Below, piece by piece: positions 1 to 8,039 of a stretch of DNA of 64,000 bases. Under the pieces are notes generated by a model. The model did not search any database and was not told where the DNA came from. It saw only the letters and a program-made list of their open reading frames with translations. A program made the position numbers and the translations under genes. The stretch's first letter is position 1. The number at the start of each line of letters is the position of its first letter. The stretch is from CAZDKO01 sp964506075 [NCBI: uncultured bacterium] (GTDB lineage: Bacteria; CAZDME01; JAYEMH01). The stretch is from positions 29,588-93,587 of the forward strand of contig CAZDKO010000001.1 of the NCBI GenBank assembly GCA_964506075.1. Reading direction: 5' to 3'.

Positions 1-1
1 G

Positions 2-454
2 GTGCCTGAAAAAGAAAGCCCGCTGCTTATCGGTAAAATCAACATCAATACGGCCAGCGAGCAGGTTTTAAACGCCCTTCCTCCGGCTTTCTGGACCGGG
101 TTTTATATTATTGATTATCGAAACGGCGCCGATAATAAAGACGGGACGACGGACGATAATCCTTTTGGAAACATTGGAGAATATCTGTCCATTACCGGAT
201 TAAGCGAGGCGCAGTTAGCCGAAGCTTTCCAGAAACAGGCCAGTCTTATCACCGTTCATTCCGACATTTTTGAAATTATTGTCGTCGGCCAGGAAATAGA
301 GGATTTAACCAATACAGGTATCTTTGACGACCCGGAGGCCGAAGGGAGAACCGGGGAAGCGGACCTGGTCACCGGGAAGGAGAAAATCAGGGCCATTGTT
401 GACCGCTCCTATGACCCACCCAGAGTATTGTATTTCCGCCGGGAACCCGAGTAA
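2..454 (+). CDS. GspK-like minor pseudopilin, C-terminal part (5' end outside window)
   Basis: The reading frame is open from the window edge, so the GTG at the second base is not taken as a true start. The visible 150 residues begin with KININTASEQVLNAL, the helix-hairpin-helix signature of type II secretion minor pseudopilin K, which caps the pseudopilus tip. Further on, NPFGNIGEYLSITGLSE matches the second half of that domain, where a family member usually has a 'PF.s..EL' stretch. The protein ends with a charged tail. The type IV pilus/T2SS assembly genes 1.8 kb downstream fit this role. ComEA-type DNA-binding HhH proteins are an alternative, but the acidic inserts and C-terminal region fit GspK better. 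Confidence 0.7.
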   Translation: MPEKESPLLIGKININTASEQVLNALPPAFWTGFYIIDYRNGADNKDGTTDDNPFGNIGEYLSITGLSEAQLAEAFQKQASLITVHSDIFEIIVVGQEIEDLTNTGIFDDPEAEGRTGEADLVTGKEKIRAIVDRSYDPPRVLYFRREPE

Positions 455-460
455 TTTTTA

Positions 461-521
461 AATAGGGCTAGCTGTACCCCATTATTTAACCAATTATTGA
501 GTTGGTATAGCTAGCCCTATT
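461..521. repeat. 18-bp inverted repeat (long hairpin)
   Basis: AATAGGGCTAGCTGTACC at 461-478 pairs with GGTATAGCTAGCCCTATT at 504-521. The only non-Watson-Crick position is one G/T, which would be a wobble in RNA; the outermost 13 bp are perfect. The 25-nt loop holds a small inner AAC/GTT pairing. It lies 7 bases after the GspK-like stop codon, so it could end that transcript, but no run of T follows either arm. A miniature repeat element is the other possibility. Confidence 0.75.
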
Positions 522-562
522 AAACTAATGGTAAAATATTAAAAATTTTGAAAGGAGAAAGA

Positions 563-1918
563 ATGGAAACAAATAAAATAATTTATTCCGGCGGTATAAT
601 CTTTTTGTGTCTTTTGTTATTTATCATTATTTTTTCACCGGCTTCTTCCGCCGACGTGATTTATTTAAAAAACGGACAGAAAATGGAAGGGACGATTGAA
701 AAGCAGGATGCAGAGAAGATTTATTTAAAAATTAAACTGGGAATAATCGGCATCAGCCGGAACCAGATTGACCGGATAGAGAAAACCGTAGAAAAAATCG
801 CCGGGGAAGGAAAAGAGATTGAAACTGAAAAAGAAATAGTAAAGGAAGATGATTCGGCGACCAAGAAAAAATTTGAAGAAGAGCAGATGGCAGAAGGAAA
901 AGTTAAATATAAAGACCGCTGGGTAACTCCGGAAGAAAAGGCCATCCTGGAACTGCCTAAAATAAAAATTTCCAACCGCCGGATTTATAAAGACGGTAAA
1001 TTATTTTTTATCAAGGGCATAGATTACAGCGTTAATTATCCCAAAATGACTAATTTTAGCGATATTCCAAGAACAGTCTGGGAAAAAGATTTTAAGATGA
1101 TAAAGGAATTAGGCGTAAATACCATCCGCACTTATCATCCCCTCCCGCCGGAACTGCTGGATTTAGCCGAAGAAAATGAGTTGATGGTCATAGAAGCCGT
1201 GGTTTCCCCCAACAGTGAGACAAATTATAATTCCCCGGAAGAATTAAAAAAGCTTACTGATGAAGCCGTCCGGATAGTCAAGCGGGATAAATTACGCAAA
1301 TGTATTCTTATGTGGGCTATCTGGAACGACGCTCCTTTCCACTGGGAGAAAGGCGGTAACTCGGTTGAGCGTTACGGAATGGAAAAGGTAAACGGGTTTT
1401 TAGGGAAAATTTATACGGCGGTTAAGAAAGAAGATAAGAATCACCCGGTCACGGCTTCAAATATGCTTGATTTACCGGGTTCAAATCTGGGATTTGATTT
1501 TCTGGATGCTATTGGTATCAACGCTTTTATCGGTATTGCCAAAGAGACCGGCTGGTTTGAAGGTATCTATACTCAGGAAAAAGCCCGTAACGACATAGAA
1601 AAACTGAAAGAGATTTCCGAAAAATATAATAAACCCGTCTATATCGCCGAGACCGGTTACAGCACCTTCTGCCGGAGCGAAAGACAGGATAAGATAATCA
1701 GAGAACAGATTGTTGCCTGCGGAGATGAGCTTCCCGGCGTGATAATTTTTGAGTGGGCCGATGAATGGTGGAAAGCCGGAAACCCCGCGGTTCAGGATAA
1801 TAACATTGAAGAACACTGGGGGATAACCGATGCCTATCGCAAACCCAAACCCGGCTATGAGGCCGTTTCGGAAATGTTTAAATCCATCAGGACCGAATCA
1901 AAGGGATATGTAAGATAA
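563..1918 (+). CDS. Secreted glycoside hydrolase-like TIM-barrel protein
   Basis: The ATG at 563 follows AAAGGAGAAAG and is preferred over an in-frame TTG at 548. Product of 451 residues. Residues 7-30 are a signal or anchor segment. Residues 35-75 form a small beta domain (LKNGQKMEGTIEK...ISRNQI) of a kind seen in envelope proteins, followed by a charged linker. From about 148 a GH2/GH5-like barrel starts (FIKGIDYSVNYP, LGVNTIRTYHP). The usual nucleophile position is present as Glu363 in YIAETGYST. The usual Asn-Glu acid/base pair is Asn255-Asp256 (WAIWNDAP). FEWADEWWK and EEHWGI near the end are typical of beta-glucanosidase/transferase barrels. The substrate cannot be told; the active-site change leaves open a non-hydrolytic role. 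Confidence 0.7.
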   Translation: METNKIIYSGGIIFLCLLLFIIIFSPASSADVIYLKNGQKMEGTIEKQDAEKIYLKIKLGIIGISRNQIDRIEKTVEKIAGEGKEIETEKEIVKEDDSATKKKFEEEQMAEGKVKYKDRWVTPEEKAILELPKIKISNRRIYKDGKLFFIKGIDYSVNYPKMTNFSDIPRTVWEKDFKMIKELGVNTIRTYHPLPPELLDLAEENELMVIEAVVSPNSETNYNSPEELKKLTDEAVRIVKRDKLRKCILMWAIWNDAPFHWEKGGNSVERYGMEKVNGFLGKIYTAVKKEDKNHPVTASNMLDLPGSNLGFDFLDAIGINAFIGIAKETGWFEGIYTQEKARNDIEKLKEISEKYNKPVYIAETGYSTFCRSERQDKIIREQIVACGDELPGVIIFEWADEWWKAGNPAVQDNNIEEHWGITDAYRKPKPGYEAVSEMFKSIRTESKGYVR

Positions 1919-1920
1919 AA

Positions 1921-2139
1921 GTAGTTAGTAGACAGTAGATAGTAGTCAGTAGACAGTAATTTTTAATCAGCAGGCTCTTTAATGCCTAATTCCTAAATGA
2001 CTAATGACGAATGAATGACCAAATAACTAATAAGGGTACAGAAACCAGAGCACGGAGTACAAACTCGTCTGTTATCTGTTCCCTGTACTTTTTAGTTTCT
2101 TGTTTTTCTCTGTTCTCAGTACTCTGGTATCTGTAATCT
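1921..2139. repeat. Spacer of degenerate 7-nt tandem repeats
   Basis: This 375-base spacer (1919-2293) has no gene. It opens with five in-phase GTAGNNA heptads at 1921-1955, continues with an AATGCCT/TAATGAC-type heptad run (1981-2029), then a GTACAGA/AACCAGA run (2036-2063) whose imperfect inverted copy is at about 2110-2138. The stretch 1954-2001 recurs inverted at 10756-10803 with 45 of 48 matches. A promoter for the pil genes follows. Confidence 0.85.
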
Positions 2140-2149
2140 TTATTTTTAT

Positions 2150-2178
2150 TTGACTTTTAAATTAACATATGTTATATT
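2150..2178 (+). promoter_or_regulatory. Candidate sigma-70 promoter of the pilMN-pilQ operon
   Basis: TTGACT at 2150-2155 and TATATT at 2173-2178 are separated by 17 bases. Each hexamer has one mismatch to consensus. This would give a leader of roughly 110 nt before the pilMN start at 2294. The leader shows no strong ribosome binding site other than GAAAGG some 13 bases before the ATG. Confidence 0.5.
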
Positions 2179-2293
2179 TATAGCACTTATATCCTCCTAT
2201 ATTAATGTTGATAACACTCTTAATTTTATTATGTCTGGATTGATAATTCCTCCCCAAGTACATACCGTTTTAATGAAAGGTTAATTCATTTAT

Positions 2294-3931
2294 ATGAACA
2301 AACCCAAGATTACTATCGGTGTAGATATCGGTTCAAGTTGTATTAAAGTAGTTGAATTGAAAGAAACAAAATCCGGAATAACCCTTAAACGAGCCGGCCT
2401 CATAAATACACAGCTTGACCCGGCCAATCCCCCGACTTCAAAAGGTCAATATCTGGCCGCCACCCTGGCGAAGTTATTGGCCGTCCTTAACATAAAGAAT
2501 GTTTCAATTATTACTTCTGTTCCCGGCCAGTCAGTTCTAATTCGGTTAATCAAACTTCCCCCTATTCCCGAAGATAAGATTGAGGAAGTCATAAAATATG
2601 AAGCCCAGCAACAGGTTCCTTTTTCCCTTGACGAGGTGGTTTGGGACTATTATTTGCTTAAGAGAAAAAAAATATTAGAAATGGAAGTGCTGCTGGTAGC
2701 GATAAAAATAAATTTAATCGGAGAGATTCAGGATAAACTCGGGCCACACCTTAACGCCAGTATCATTGATGTGGCTCCGCTGGCTCTCTATAATTGTGTG
2801 CGGTATAACAAGGATTACGAGAACGATAAAAAAGGCGTGGTCGTCATAGATATCGGAGCTGAATCCACCGATATTATTTTTTTTAAAGAAGAAGATGTCT
2901 GGATAAGAAGTTTTCCTCTGGGGGGGAATAGTTTTACCCAGGTTCTCCAGAAGGAATTCGGCCTTTCTTACGCTGAAGCGGAACGCATTAAAAAAGGAGG
3001 GCTTAAGGACTATCCGGATGAAGAAGTTAAAAGGGTTACCAAGCCGATTATTGAAGACTTGATAGTAGAGGTTCAGCACGCTATCGGCTATTATCGAAGC
3101 CAGGTTGAAGGATTAACTATTGGAGAGGTGATTTTAACCGGCGGTAACAGCCGGCTCCCGAATCTGGACCATTTTTTTAGCGAGAGTTTAGGTTTGGAAG
3201 TAAAGCATATTGACTGTTTTAAACGAATAAAAAGGGAACCAAATACGAAAATTTTTGTCGAAGATAAATGGGATGAAATTGAACCTTACCAGCATCTCTT
3301 CGGAGTAGCGGCCGGTCTGGCCCTGAGAGATAAAACCAAATGTGCGGTAGAAATTAACCTTCTCTCCCAGGAACTGGTAAAAAAGAAGACCAGTAAGCGT
3401 AAAAAAGAGTCTATAGCCGTTACGTTAATCATTTTTTTTATTATTCTGGGAAGTGGTTTTTTTATGCTGCGCCGTAGTTTCTCACACTGGCAGGCGAAAC
3501 TTACTGAAACCCAGAGGCTTTATAATAAAGAATATAGTGTTTACCGGCCGGAAATAGAAACTTTAAAAAAAGAAAAAAGCCTTCTGGAAGGCCAGGTCGA
3601 AGTGATGTATCAACTTCTAGGCAAGAAAATGATGTGTTTAGAGTTATGTAGAGCTATAGGGAAGAATCTGACCGAAGAAATCTGGATAGACAGTTTGTCT
3701 TTTCCCAGAGATTCTGAGAGGGCGGAAGAAAAGGATAAGGAATTTCTTTTTTTAAAGGGTAAAGCGATGTCATTTGACGTAATTAATGAATTTATGCAGA
3801 AGTTAAAAGCGGATACCGCCTATATATCCAAAATAGAACCTTTGGCATCTAATTCCATAAAAATAGATGATAAAGAATTTATTGAGTTTTTTTTAGAAGG
3901 AAAACTTGCTTTGAAAGTAGACAGTAGATAG
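2294..3931 (+). CDS. PilM-PilN fusion, type IV pilus inner-membrane assembly protein
   Basis: Product of 545 residues, where PilM alone is usually about 350. Residues 1-345 are an actin-like ATPase of the PilM type: GVDIGSSCIKVVEL at 9-22, GVVVIDIGAESTDI at 181-194, and EVILTGGNSRLPN at 278-290. Residues 353-357 read EINLL, the start of the INLLP-type motif with which a separate PilN tail docks into PilM. A basic stretch, a membrane segment at about 373-392, a coiled coil and a PilN-like periplasmic domain follow. PilN therefore appears fused in cis to its partner. In the pilus machine PilM sits in the cytoplasm and links the ATPase to PilN/PilO. The stop codon lies inside a heptad repeat run, and the last residues KVDSR are encoded by it. 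Confidence 0.88.
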   Translation: MNKPKITIGVDIGSSCIKVVELKETKSGITLKRAGLINTQLDPANPPTSKGQYLAATLAKLLAVLNIKNVSIITSVPGQSVLIRLIKLPPIPEDKIEEVIKYEAQQQVPFSLDEVVWDYYLLKRKKILEMEVLLVAIKINLIGEIQDKLGPHLNASIIDVAPLALYNCVRYNKDYENDKKGVVVIDIGAESTDIIFFKEEDVWIRSFPLGGNSFTQVLQKEFGLSYAEAERIKKGGLKDYPDEEVKRVTKPIIEDLIVEVQHAIGYYRSQVEGLTIGEVILTGGNSRLPNLDHFFSESLGLEVKHIDCFKRIKREPNTKIFVEDKWDEIEPYQHLFGVAAGLALRDKTKCAVEINLLSQELVKKKTSKRKKESIAVTLIIFFIILGSGFFMLRRSFSHWQAKLTETQRLYNKEYSVYRPEIETLKKEKSLLEGQVEVMYQLLGKKMMCLELCRAIGKNLTEEIWIDSLSFPRDSERAEEKDKEFLFLKGKAMSFDVINEFMQKLKADTAYISKIEPLASNSIKIDDKEFIEFFLEGKLALKVDSR

Positions 3932-4003
3932 TAAACAGTAGTTAGTAGTCAGTAGTAAATAGTCGGTTACCGAGCGACTAGATACGAGATGCGGAGTGTG
4001 AAT
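3917..4003. repeat. Heptad repeat run between pilMN and pilO
   Basis: In-phase heptads of the GTAGACA/GTAGATA/GTAGTCA family fill 3917-3958, beginning inside the pilMN gene and containing its TAG stop. A second run, of the GACTAGA/TACGAGA/TGCGGAG type (3976-4003), reaches the pilO start, and its GCGGAG is the only candidate ribosome binding site for the ATG at 4002. Confidence 0.8.
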
Positions 4004-4772
4004 GGCAAAAAATAAATTTGATAGTTCTCTTTTAATAGTCATCGCCATAATGATAGTGGTTATGACGGTTTATTTTTTAGGCTTGGTGCGTCCTTATTTA
4101 TCAAAACGTAAAAAGATAGTTAAAGAGATTAATCAAAAAATTGATGAACTGGAATTATTCAGGAAGGAAAAAGGCGGAGTTACTTCTCAGGAATTAATTG
4201 ATTCCCTTAGGGCAGACCAGGATGATTACCGCAAAAAAATAGAATTTTTAAAGAAATATCTTGGGGATTTCAAGGTTGCTTTCCCTTCGGGGGTTACCCA
4301 GAAAGGTTTATTTTTTAAAGAGCAGGCGTATCAAAGTGAACGCCGTTTAAGAGAAAATGCCGAGAATAAAGGGATGGTCTTGCCTGATTTTCTGGGTTTT
4401 GATAAAGGGGTTCCTAAGGAGGAAAACGCAGAATTGCTGCTCTGGGAATTAATGGCCGTTGAGAAGATTGTCGGGACTTTAATTGAAAGCGGAATAGCGT
4501 CTTTATCTTCGCTGAACATAAGAACAGTAGAGGAACGCACGCAGTCAGAGGTGATTTATGATGTTATTCCTGTTGAAATTAAATGCCAGGGACGCACGCA
4601 GCCTTTACTTAAATTTGTTTATGATTTAAGCCGCGCTGATTATCCCCTCATAATAGAGAAAGCGGATATTCAGAAGGCCATGTCGACCGGAAAAGATAAT
4701 TTAGAGATAAATTTAACCATAGATGGTATCCGTTTAAAAAAATCTGATGGAGATAAAGAGAAAAACATATAG
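4002..4772 (+). CDS. pilO: PilO-like type IV pilus inner-membrane protein
   Basis: Product of 256 residues. One membrane segment at about 8-29 (LLIVIAIMIVVMTVYFLGL) is followed by a charged coiled coil (34-80) and a periplasmic domain, which is PilO architecture. PilO pairs with PilN in the periplasm to connect the inner-membrane ring to PilP and the secretin. Its position after pilMN and before a pilP-like gene and pilQ supports the call, since PilO proteins are poorly conserved in sequence. It overlaps the next gene by 26 bases, implying translational coupling. Confidence 0.82.
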   Translation: MAKNKFDSSLLIVIAIMIVVMTVYFLGLVRPYLSKRKKIVKEINQKIDELELFRKEKGGVTSQELIDSLRADQDDYRKKIEFLKKYLGDFKVAFPSGVTQKGLFFKEQAYQSERRLRENAENKGMVLPDFLGFDKGVPKEENAELLLWELMAVEKIVGTLIESGIASLSSLNIRTVEERTQSEVIYDVIPVEIKCQGRTQPLLKFVYDLSRADYPLIIEKADIQKAMSTGKDNLEINLTIDGIRLKKSDGDKEKNI

Positions 4773-5217
4773 GGTGGCGGTATCTTTAATTCTGGCCGGG
4801 ATTATGGGCGCTAAAATCGTTCAGGCCGAAGAGATCGGTTTTCAACCCAAAATTTTTGACTTACCCCGGCTGGAAAAGATTAAAAATGAATCCTTTGATA
4901 ATTTTTGGCAGGATATTAACGAAAGGGATATTTTTTCTTCTCCAAAATTAGATAAGGTGTCTCAGGAAGTAGTTGCTCCGCCTCAAGAAAAGGTTAAGAT
5001 ACCGGAAACGAATTTAATCTATCGGGGAAGCCTCGTGGTGGGAGAAGAACAATTGGCTATGATTGAAGTAGTCAAAGACGGTATGAATAAAAGTTACTTT
5101 TTGAGGAAAGGAGAATATATAGAAGGGTTTAGAATAGTTGACATCAATAGGGAATTTGTGTTAATCTATAGTCAGAAGAAAGGCGAACAAAAGCTTTTTC
5201 TTCTGGAGGATAATTAA
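4747..5217 (+). CDS. PilP/GspC-like periplasmic alignment protein
   Basis: Product of 156 residues starting inside the end of pilO. Residues 8-27 are a signal or anchor segment ending in QAEE. A proline-rich linker (about 70-85) leads to a small beta domain with IYRGSLVVGEEQLAMIEV, SYFLRKGEYIEGF and VLIYSQKKGEQKLFLLE. That order (regulatory 'G..v...g...a.i' strand, then 'l..G..i.g..v..I....v.l') is that of PilP and the GspC homology region, which bind the first periplasmic domain of the secretin. PilP is often a lipoprotein, but no lipobox is seen here. The function rests on the domain pattern together with its place between pilO and pilQ. Confidence 0.7.
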   Translation: MEIKRKTYRVAVSLILAGIMGAKIVQAEEIGFQPKIFDLPRLEKIKNESFDNFWQDINERDIFSSPKLDKVSQEVVAPPQEKVKIPETNLIYRGSLVVGEEQLAMIEVVKDGMNKSYFLRKGEYIEGFRIVDINREFVLIYSQKKGEQKLFLLEDN

Positions 5218-5236
5218 AAACGACGGAGGTTAGAGG

Positions 5237-7852
5237 ATGAAGAAAGCAACGGTTCTTTTGGTAGTTGTGGGGCTAATGCTGCTGGGGGGGGCTTTAGGCT
5301 GGAGTGTATCCAGCAATGAGGTTATAAGTATAGGAGTTGAGAAACTCCCTGACAAAGACTTAGTAACCATCAGAACTGGGACGGAGGTTCATTATACTTA
5401 TTTTAAATTAAAAAGCAGTAATCTGGAAGAGCCGGACCGGATCGTAATTGATGTATTAGAAACCGGCCGGACCCGGACGCCGAAGGTCATCCCGGTCGGG
5501 ACAGAAGTAATTGAGCAGATTCGCACCGGTGTTTACGAAGACAAACAGATACGGGTGGTAATTGACTTAAAAGGCGATTATTCTTATAAAGTAGGGAAAA
5601 AAGGTAATGATATTATGGTTTATGTGGATAATCCGGTCAGAGCCGCCGTTCCCGCCCGGGATATACAAAAGGGAACCTTAGCTGAAGACGTTTCCAGTCC
5701 TCTTTCGCAGGAAGAAATGGTTCGCCGGTATTATCTGAAAGGTAAAGAGCTTTATATTGAAGGAAAACAGTACGAAGCTAAAAAAGAATTTGAAAAGGTT
5801 TTGACCCTTGACCCTGCACATGTCTGGGCGAAGAGGTATCTGGCGGAGATTAAAGAAGAAGAAGGCGCTTTAAAAACACAAGCTAAAGAATTATTGTCTG
5901 AACAGATAGGAGAGCTGCAAACATCCCAGGAAAGGGAGTTTATGCAGCATTATGGCGCCGGTAAAGCTTATTACGACGAGAAAAGATATTTTGAAGCTAT
6001 GGAAGAATTTAAAAAAGCTAATGAGCTATTGCCCGACCATAGATTCAGCGAAGAAGTTAATGCTTATATTTTAAAGTCACAGAAAAATTTACAAAAGACC
6101 CGAAGCGATGAAAAATCGGCACGGATTCAATATTTAATCGATGCCGGCCGAAGCGCCTATATGGCTAATGATTATTCCCGGGCTAAAGAATTATGGAGCA
6201 AGATTTTAGAGGTGGACCCGTATAATACACAGGCCTCGGCTTTGATTGCCAGGGCTGAAAAAGCAATGCTTGACAAAGAAGGGAAAAACGTTGAGGCTCA
6301 AAAAAGAATGGAGGAAAAAGCCCGGATTTTAGATGTAGAAAAGAATTTTTTACGAAAGCCTTATAAAGTTGGACCGGAAAAACCTGAATTAGATATATTG
6401 ACGGCCAAGGTTGCCGGTGTCGGCAGAAAAGAAAAGGTTTCACGTTTTCTGGGAGAAAAAGCGACCCAGAAAGTTACTTTAGATTTTAAAGAAGCCAATA
6501 TCAGGGATGTGATTCAGCAGCTTCATCAATGGACCGGGGTGAATATTATTTTAGATGAAGCGGTTTTTAGCGATATAGAACCCACTTTAACCATTTATCT
6601 TACTGACGTAACCTTGATTGAAGCTTTGGAGTATATTATAAAAGCCAAAGGGCTTGATTACCAGTTAACGGAGGGGGTTATTTTTGTGACCACCCCGGAA
6701 AGACTCCAGGCCGAAGAAAAAATGGAGACCAGGATTTATCATTTACGCAAGGGTTTAGCTACCCACACTGTATTTAGTGAGCAGGCGATGGAGCCCAGAA
6801 AAGCGGTGGAAAAGGAGGTTTATGCGGAACAAGCCACCGTTCAAAAAGAAATCACTCTTAAGGACATTCTGGAAAAGAGTATTTCCTGGCCCGAAGGAAG
6901 CAAAATTACTCTCATTGAAAGGACCGGTTCTTTAATTGTCACCAACACTACTTCTAATTTAATGATTATAGAGGATATTTTAAAAGAATTTGATGCTTCC
7001 CCCATCCAGATAATGATTGAGGCCCGTTTTGTTGAAGTCGGCGAAGGCGGTTTAAAAGAATTAGGGATGGAATGGAAACTGGATACAGACTGGGGTTTTG
7101 ACCGTGTTTCCGGCAAGGGTAATAAAATTCAGGTTAACAAAGGACAAGTCAGCGAATTTCCTAAATTAGGCAGCCACAGATTTATTAAAGATATAGATGG
7201 TTCAACAATTGATAGTCTTGGTTCAATTGATTTGACCGTCGCCGGCATACTTACCACTCCCCAGTTTGAAGCCGTTCTTCATGCGATTGAACAGGACGAA
7301 AAGACGAATCTTCTTTCTTCACCCAAGGTTACTACCATTAATGGGCAGGGAGCGGTTATAAAGGTCGTCCGGGAATATATCTATCCCACTGCTTATAAAA
7401 CGACTGCTGCTGAATACAATTCAGCCGGCGTCAAGGTAAAAGATGCCACCTCCACCCCGGAAAAATTCGTTACCCGTGATGCCGGGATACTGCTTAAGGT
7501 TGTACCCCGGGTAGGTATGGATAAAAAAATGATTAATCTAACGATTGTCCCGGAAGTCAGCGAATTAGGGGAATGGTATGATTACGGCACCGTAGAAACG
7601 CCGTATAAACAGCCGTTCTTTGATTCCAGGAAATGTATCACCAGTATTGTCGTTAACGATGGAGACACCGTAGTTCTGGGAGGATTAATCAAGGAGACGG
7701 TTGAGCATATTCGGGACAAAGTTCCTATTTTAGGAGACATTCCTCTTCTGGGTACGGCGTTCCGCCGCGATTACGACCGGGTAACCAAAAACAATTTAAT
7801 CGTTTTTGTTACGGCGCGTATTATTGAACCGACCGGGGAAAATTACCGTTAA
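5237..7852 (+). CDS. pilQ: PilQ-type secretin with AMIN and TPR regions
   Basis: Product of 871 residues, long for a PilQ. Signal peptide about 1-22. Residues 28-133 are an AMIN domain (VTIRTGTEVHYTYF, DRIVIDVLETGR, QIRVVIDLKGDYSY), which binds peptidoglycan. Residues 164-197, 237-270 and 299-335 are TPR-like helical pairs, a pilotin-like insertion not usual in PilQ. Residues 410-485 form the STN domain (VTLDFKEANIRDVI). Secretin N repeats follow, then the outer-membrane barrel domain from about 600, ending with VVLGGLIKE and VPILGDIPLLGTAF, the secretin signature. It forms the outer-membrane pore for the pilus or pseudopilus. The ribosome binding site GACGGAGG lies 10 bases before the ATG. 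It is the last gene of the operon. Confidence 0.92.
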   Translation: MKKATVLLVVVGLMLLGGALGWSVSSNEVISIGVEKLPDKDLVTIRTGTEVHYTYFKLKSSNLEEPDRIVIDVLETGRTRTPKVIPVGTEVIEQIRTGVYEDKQIRVVIDLKGDYSYKVGKKGNDIMVYVDNPVRAAVPARDIQKGTLAEDVSSPLSQEEMVRRYYLKGKELYIEGKQYEAKKEFEKVLTLDPAHVWAKRYLAEIKEEEGALKTQAKELLSEQIGELQTSQEREFMQHYGAGKAYYDEKRYFEAMEEFKKANELLPDHRFSEEVNAYILKSQKNLQKTRSDEKSARIQYLIDAGRSAYMANDYSRAKELWSKILEVDPYNTQASALIARAEKAMLDKEGKNVEAQKRMEEKARILDVEKNFLRKPYKVGPEKPELDILTAKVAGVGRKEKVSRFLGEKATQKVTLDFKEANIRDVIQQLHQWTGVNIILDEAVFSDIEPTLTIYLTDVTLIEALEYIIKAKGLDYQLTEGVIFVTTPERLQAEEKMETRIYHLRKGLATHTVFSEQAMEPRKAVEKEVYAEQATVQKEITLKDILEKSISWPEGSKITLIERTGSLIVTNTTSNLMIIEDILKEFDASPIQIMIEARFVEVGEGGLKELGMEWKLDTDWGFDRVSGKGNKIQVNKGQVSEFPKLGSHRFIKDIDGSTIDSLGSIDLTVAGILTTPQFEAVLHAIEQDEKTNLLSSPKVTTINGQGAVIKVVREYIYPTAYKTTAAEYNSAGVKVKDATSTPEKFVTRDAGILLKVVPRVGMDKKMINLTIVPEVSELGEWYDYGTVETPYKQPFFDSRKCITSIVVNDGDTVVLGGLIKETVEHIRDKVPILGDIPLLGTAFRRDYDRVTKNNLIVFVTARIIEPTGENYR

Positions 7853-8039
7853 AAATATTTTCCCGGTTGATTTTGTTAAATGTTTAACTGCCGTTAGCCG
7901 ACTTAGTTAGATAGTTAGATTTGAAACGTTCGTAATTTTTTGATTTATTTGATTTGTCATGCCGTAGATTTATCTCTGGCGAAAAGTTTCCAAAACCTAC
8001 AGCTCTTCAAATTACTCGGTTTATTCATTAATAAGAACC

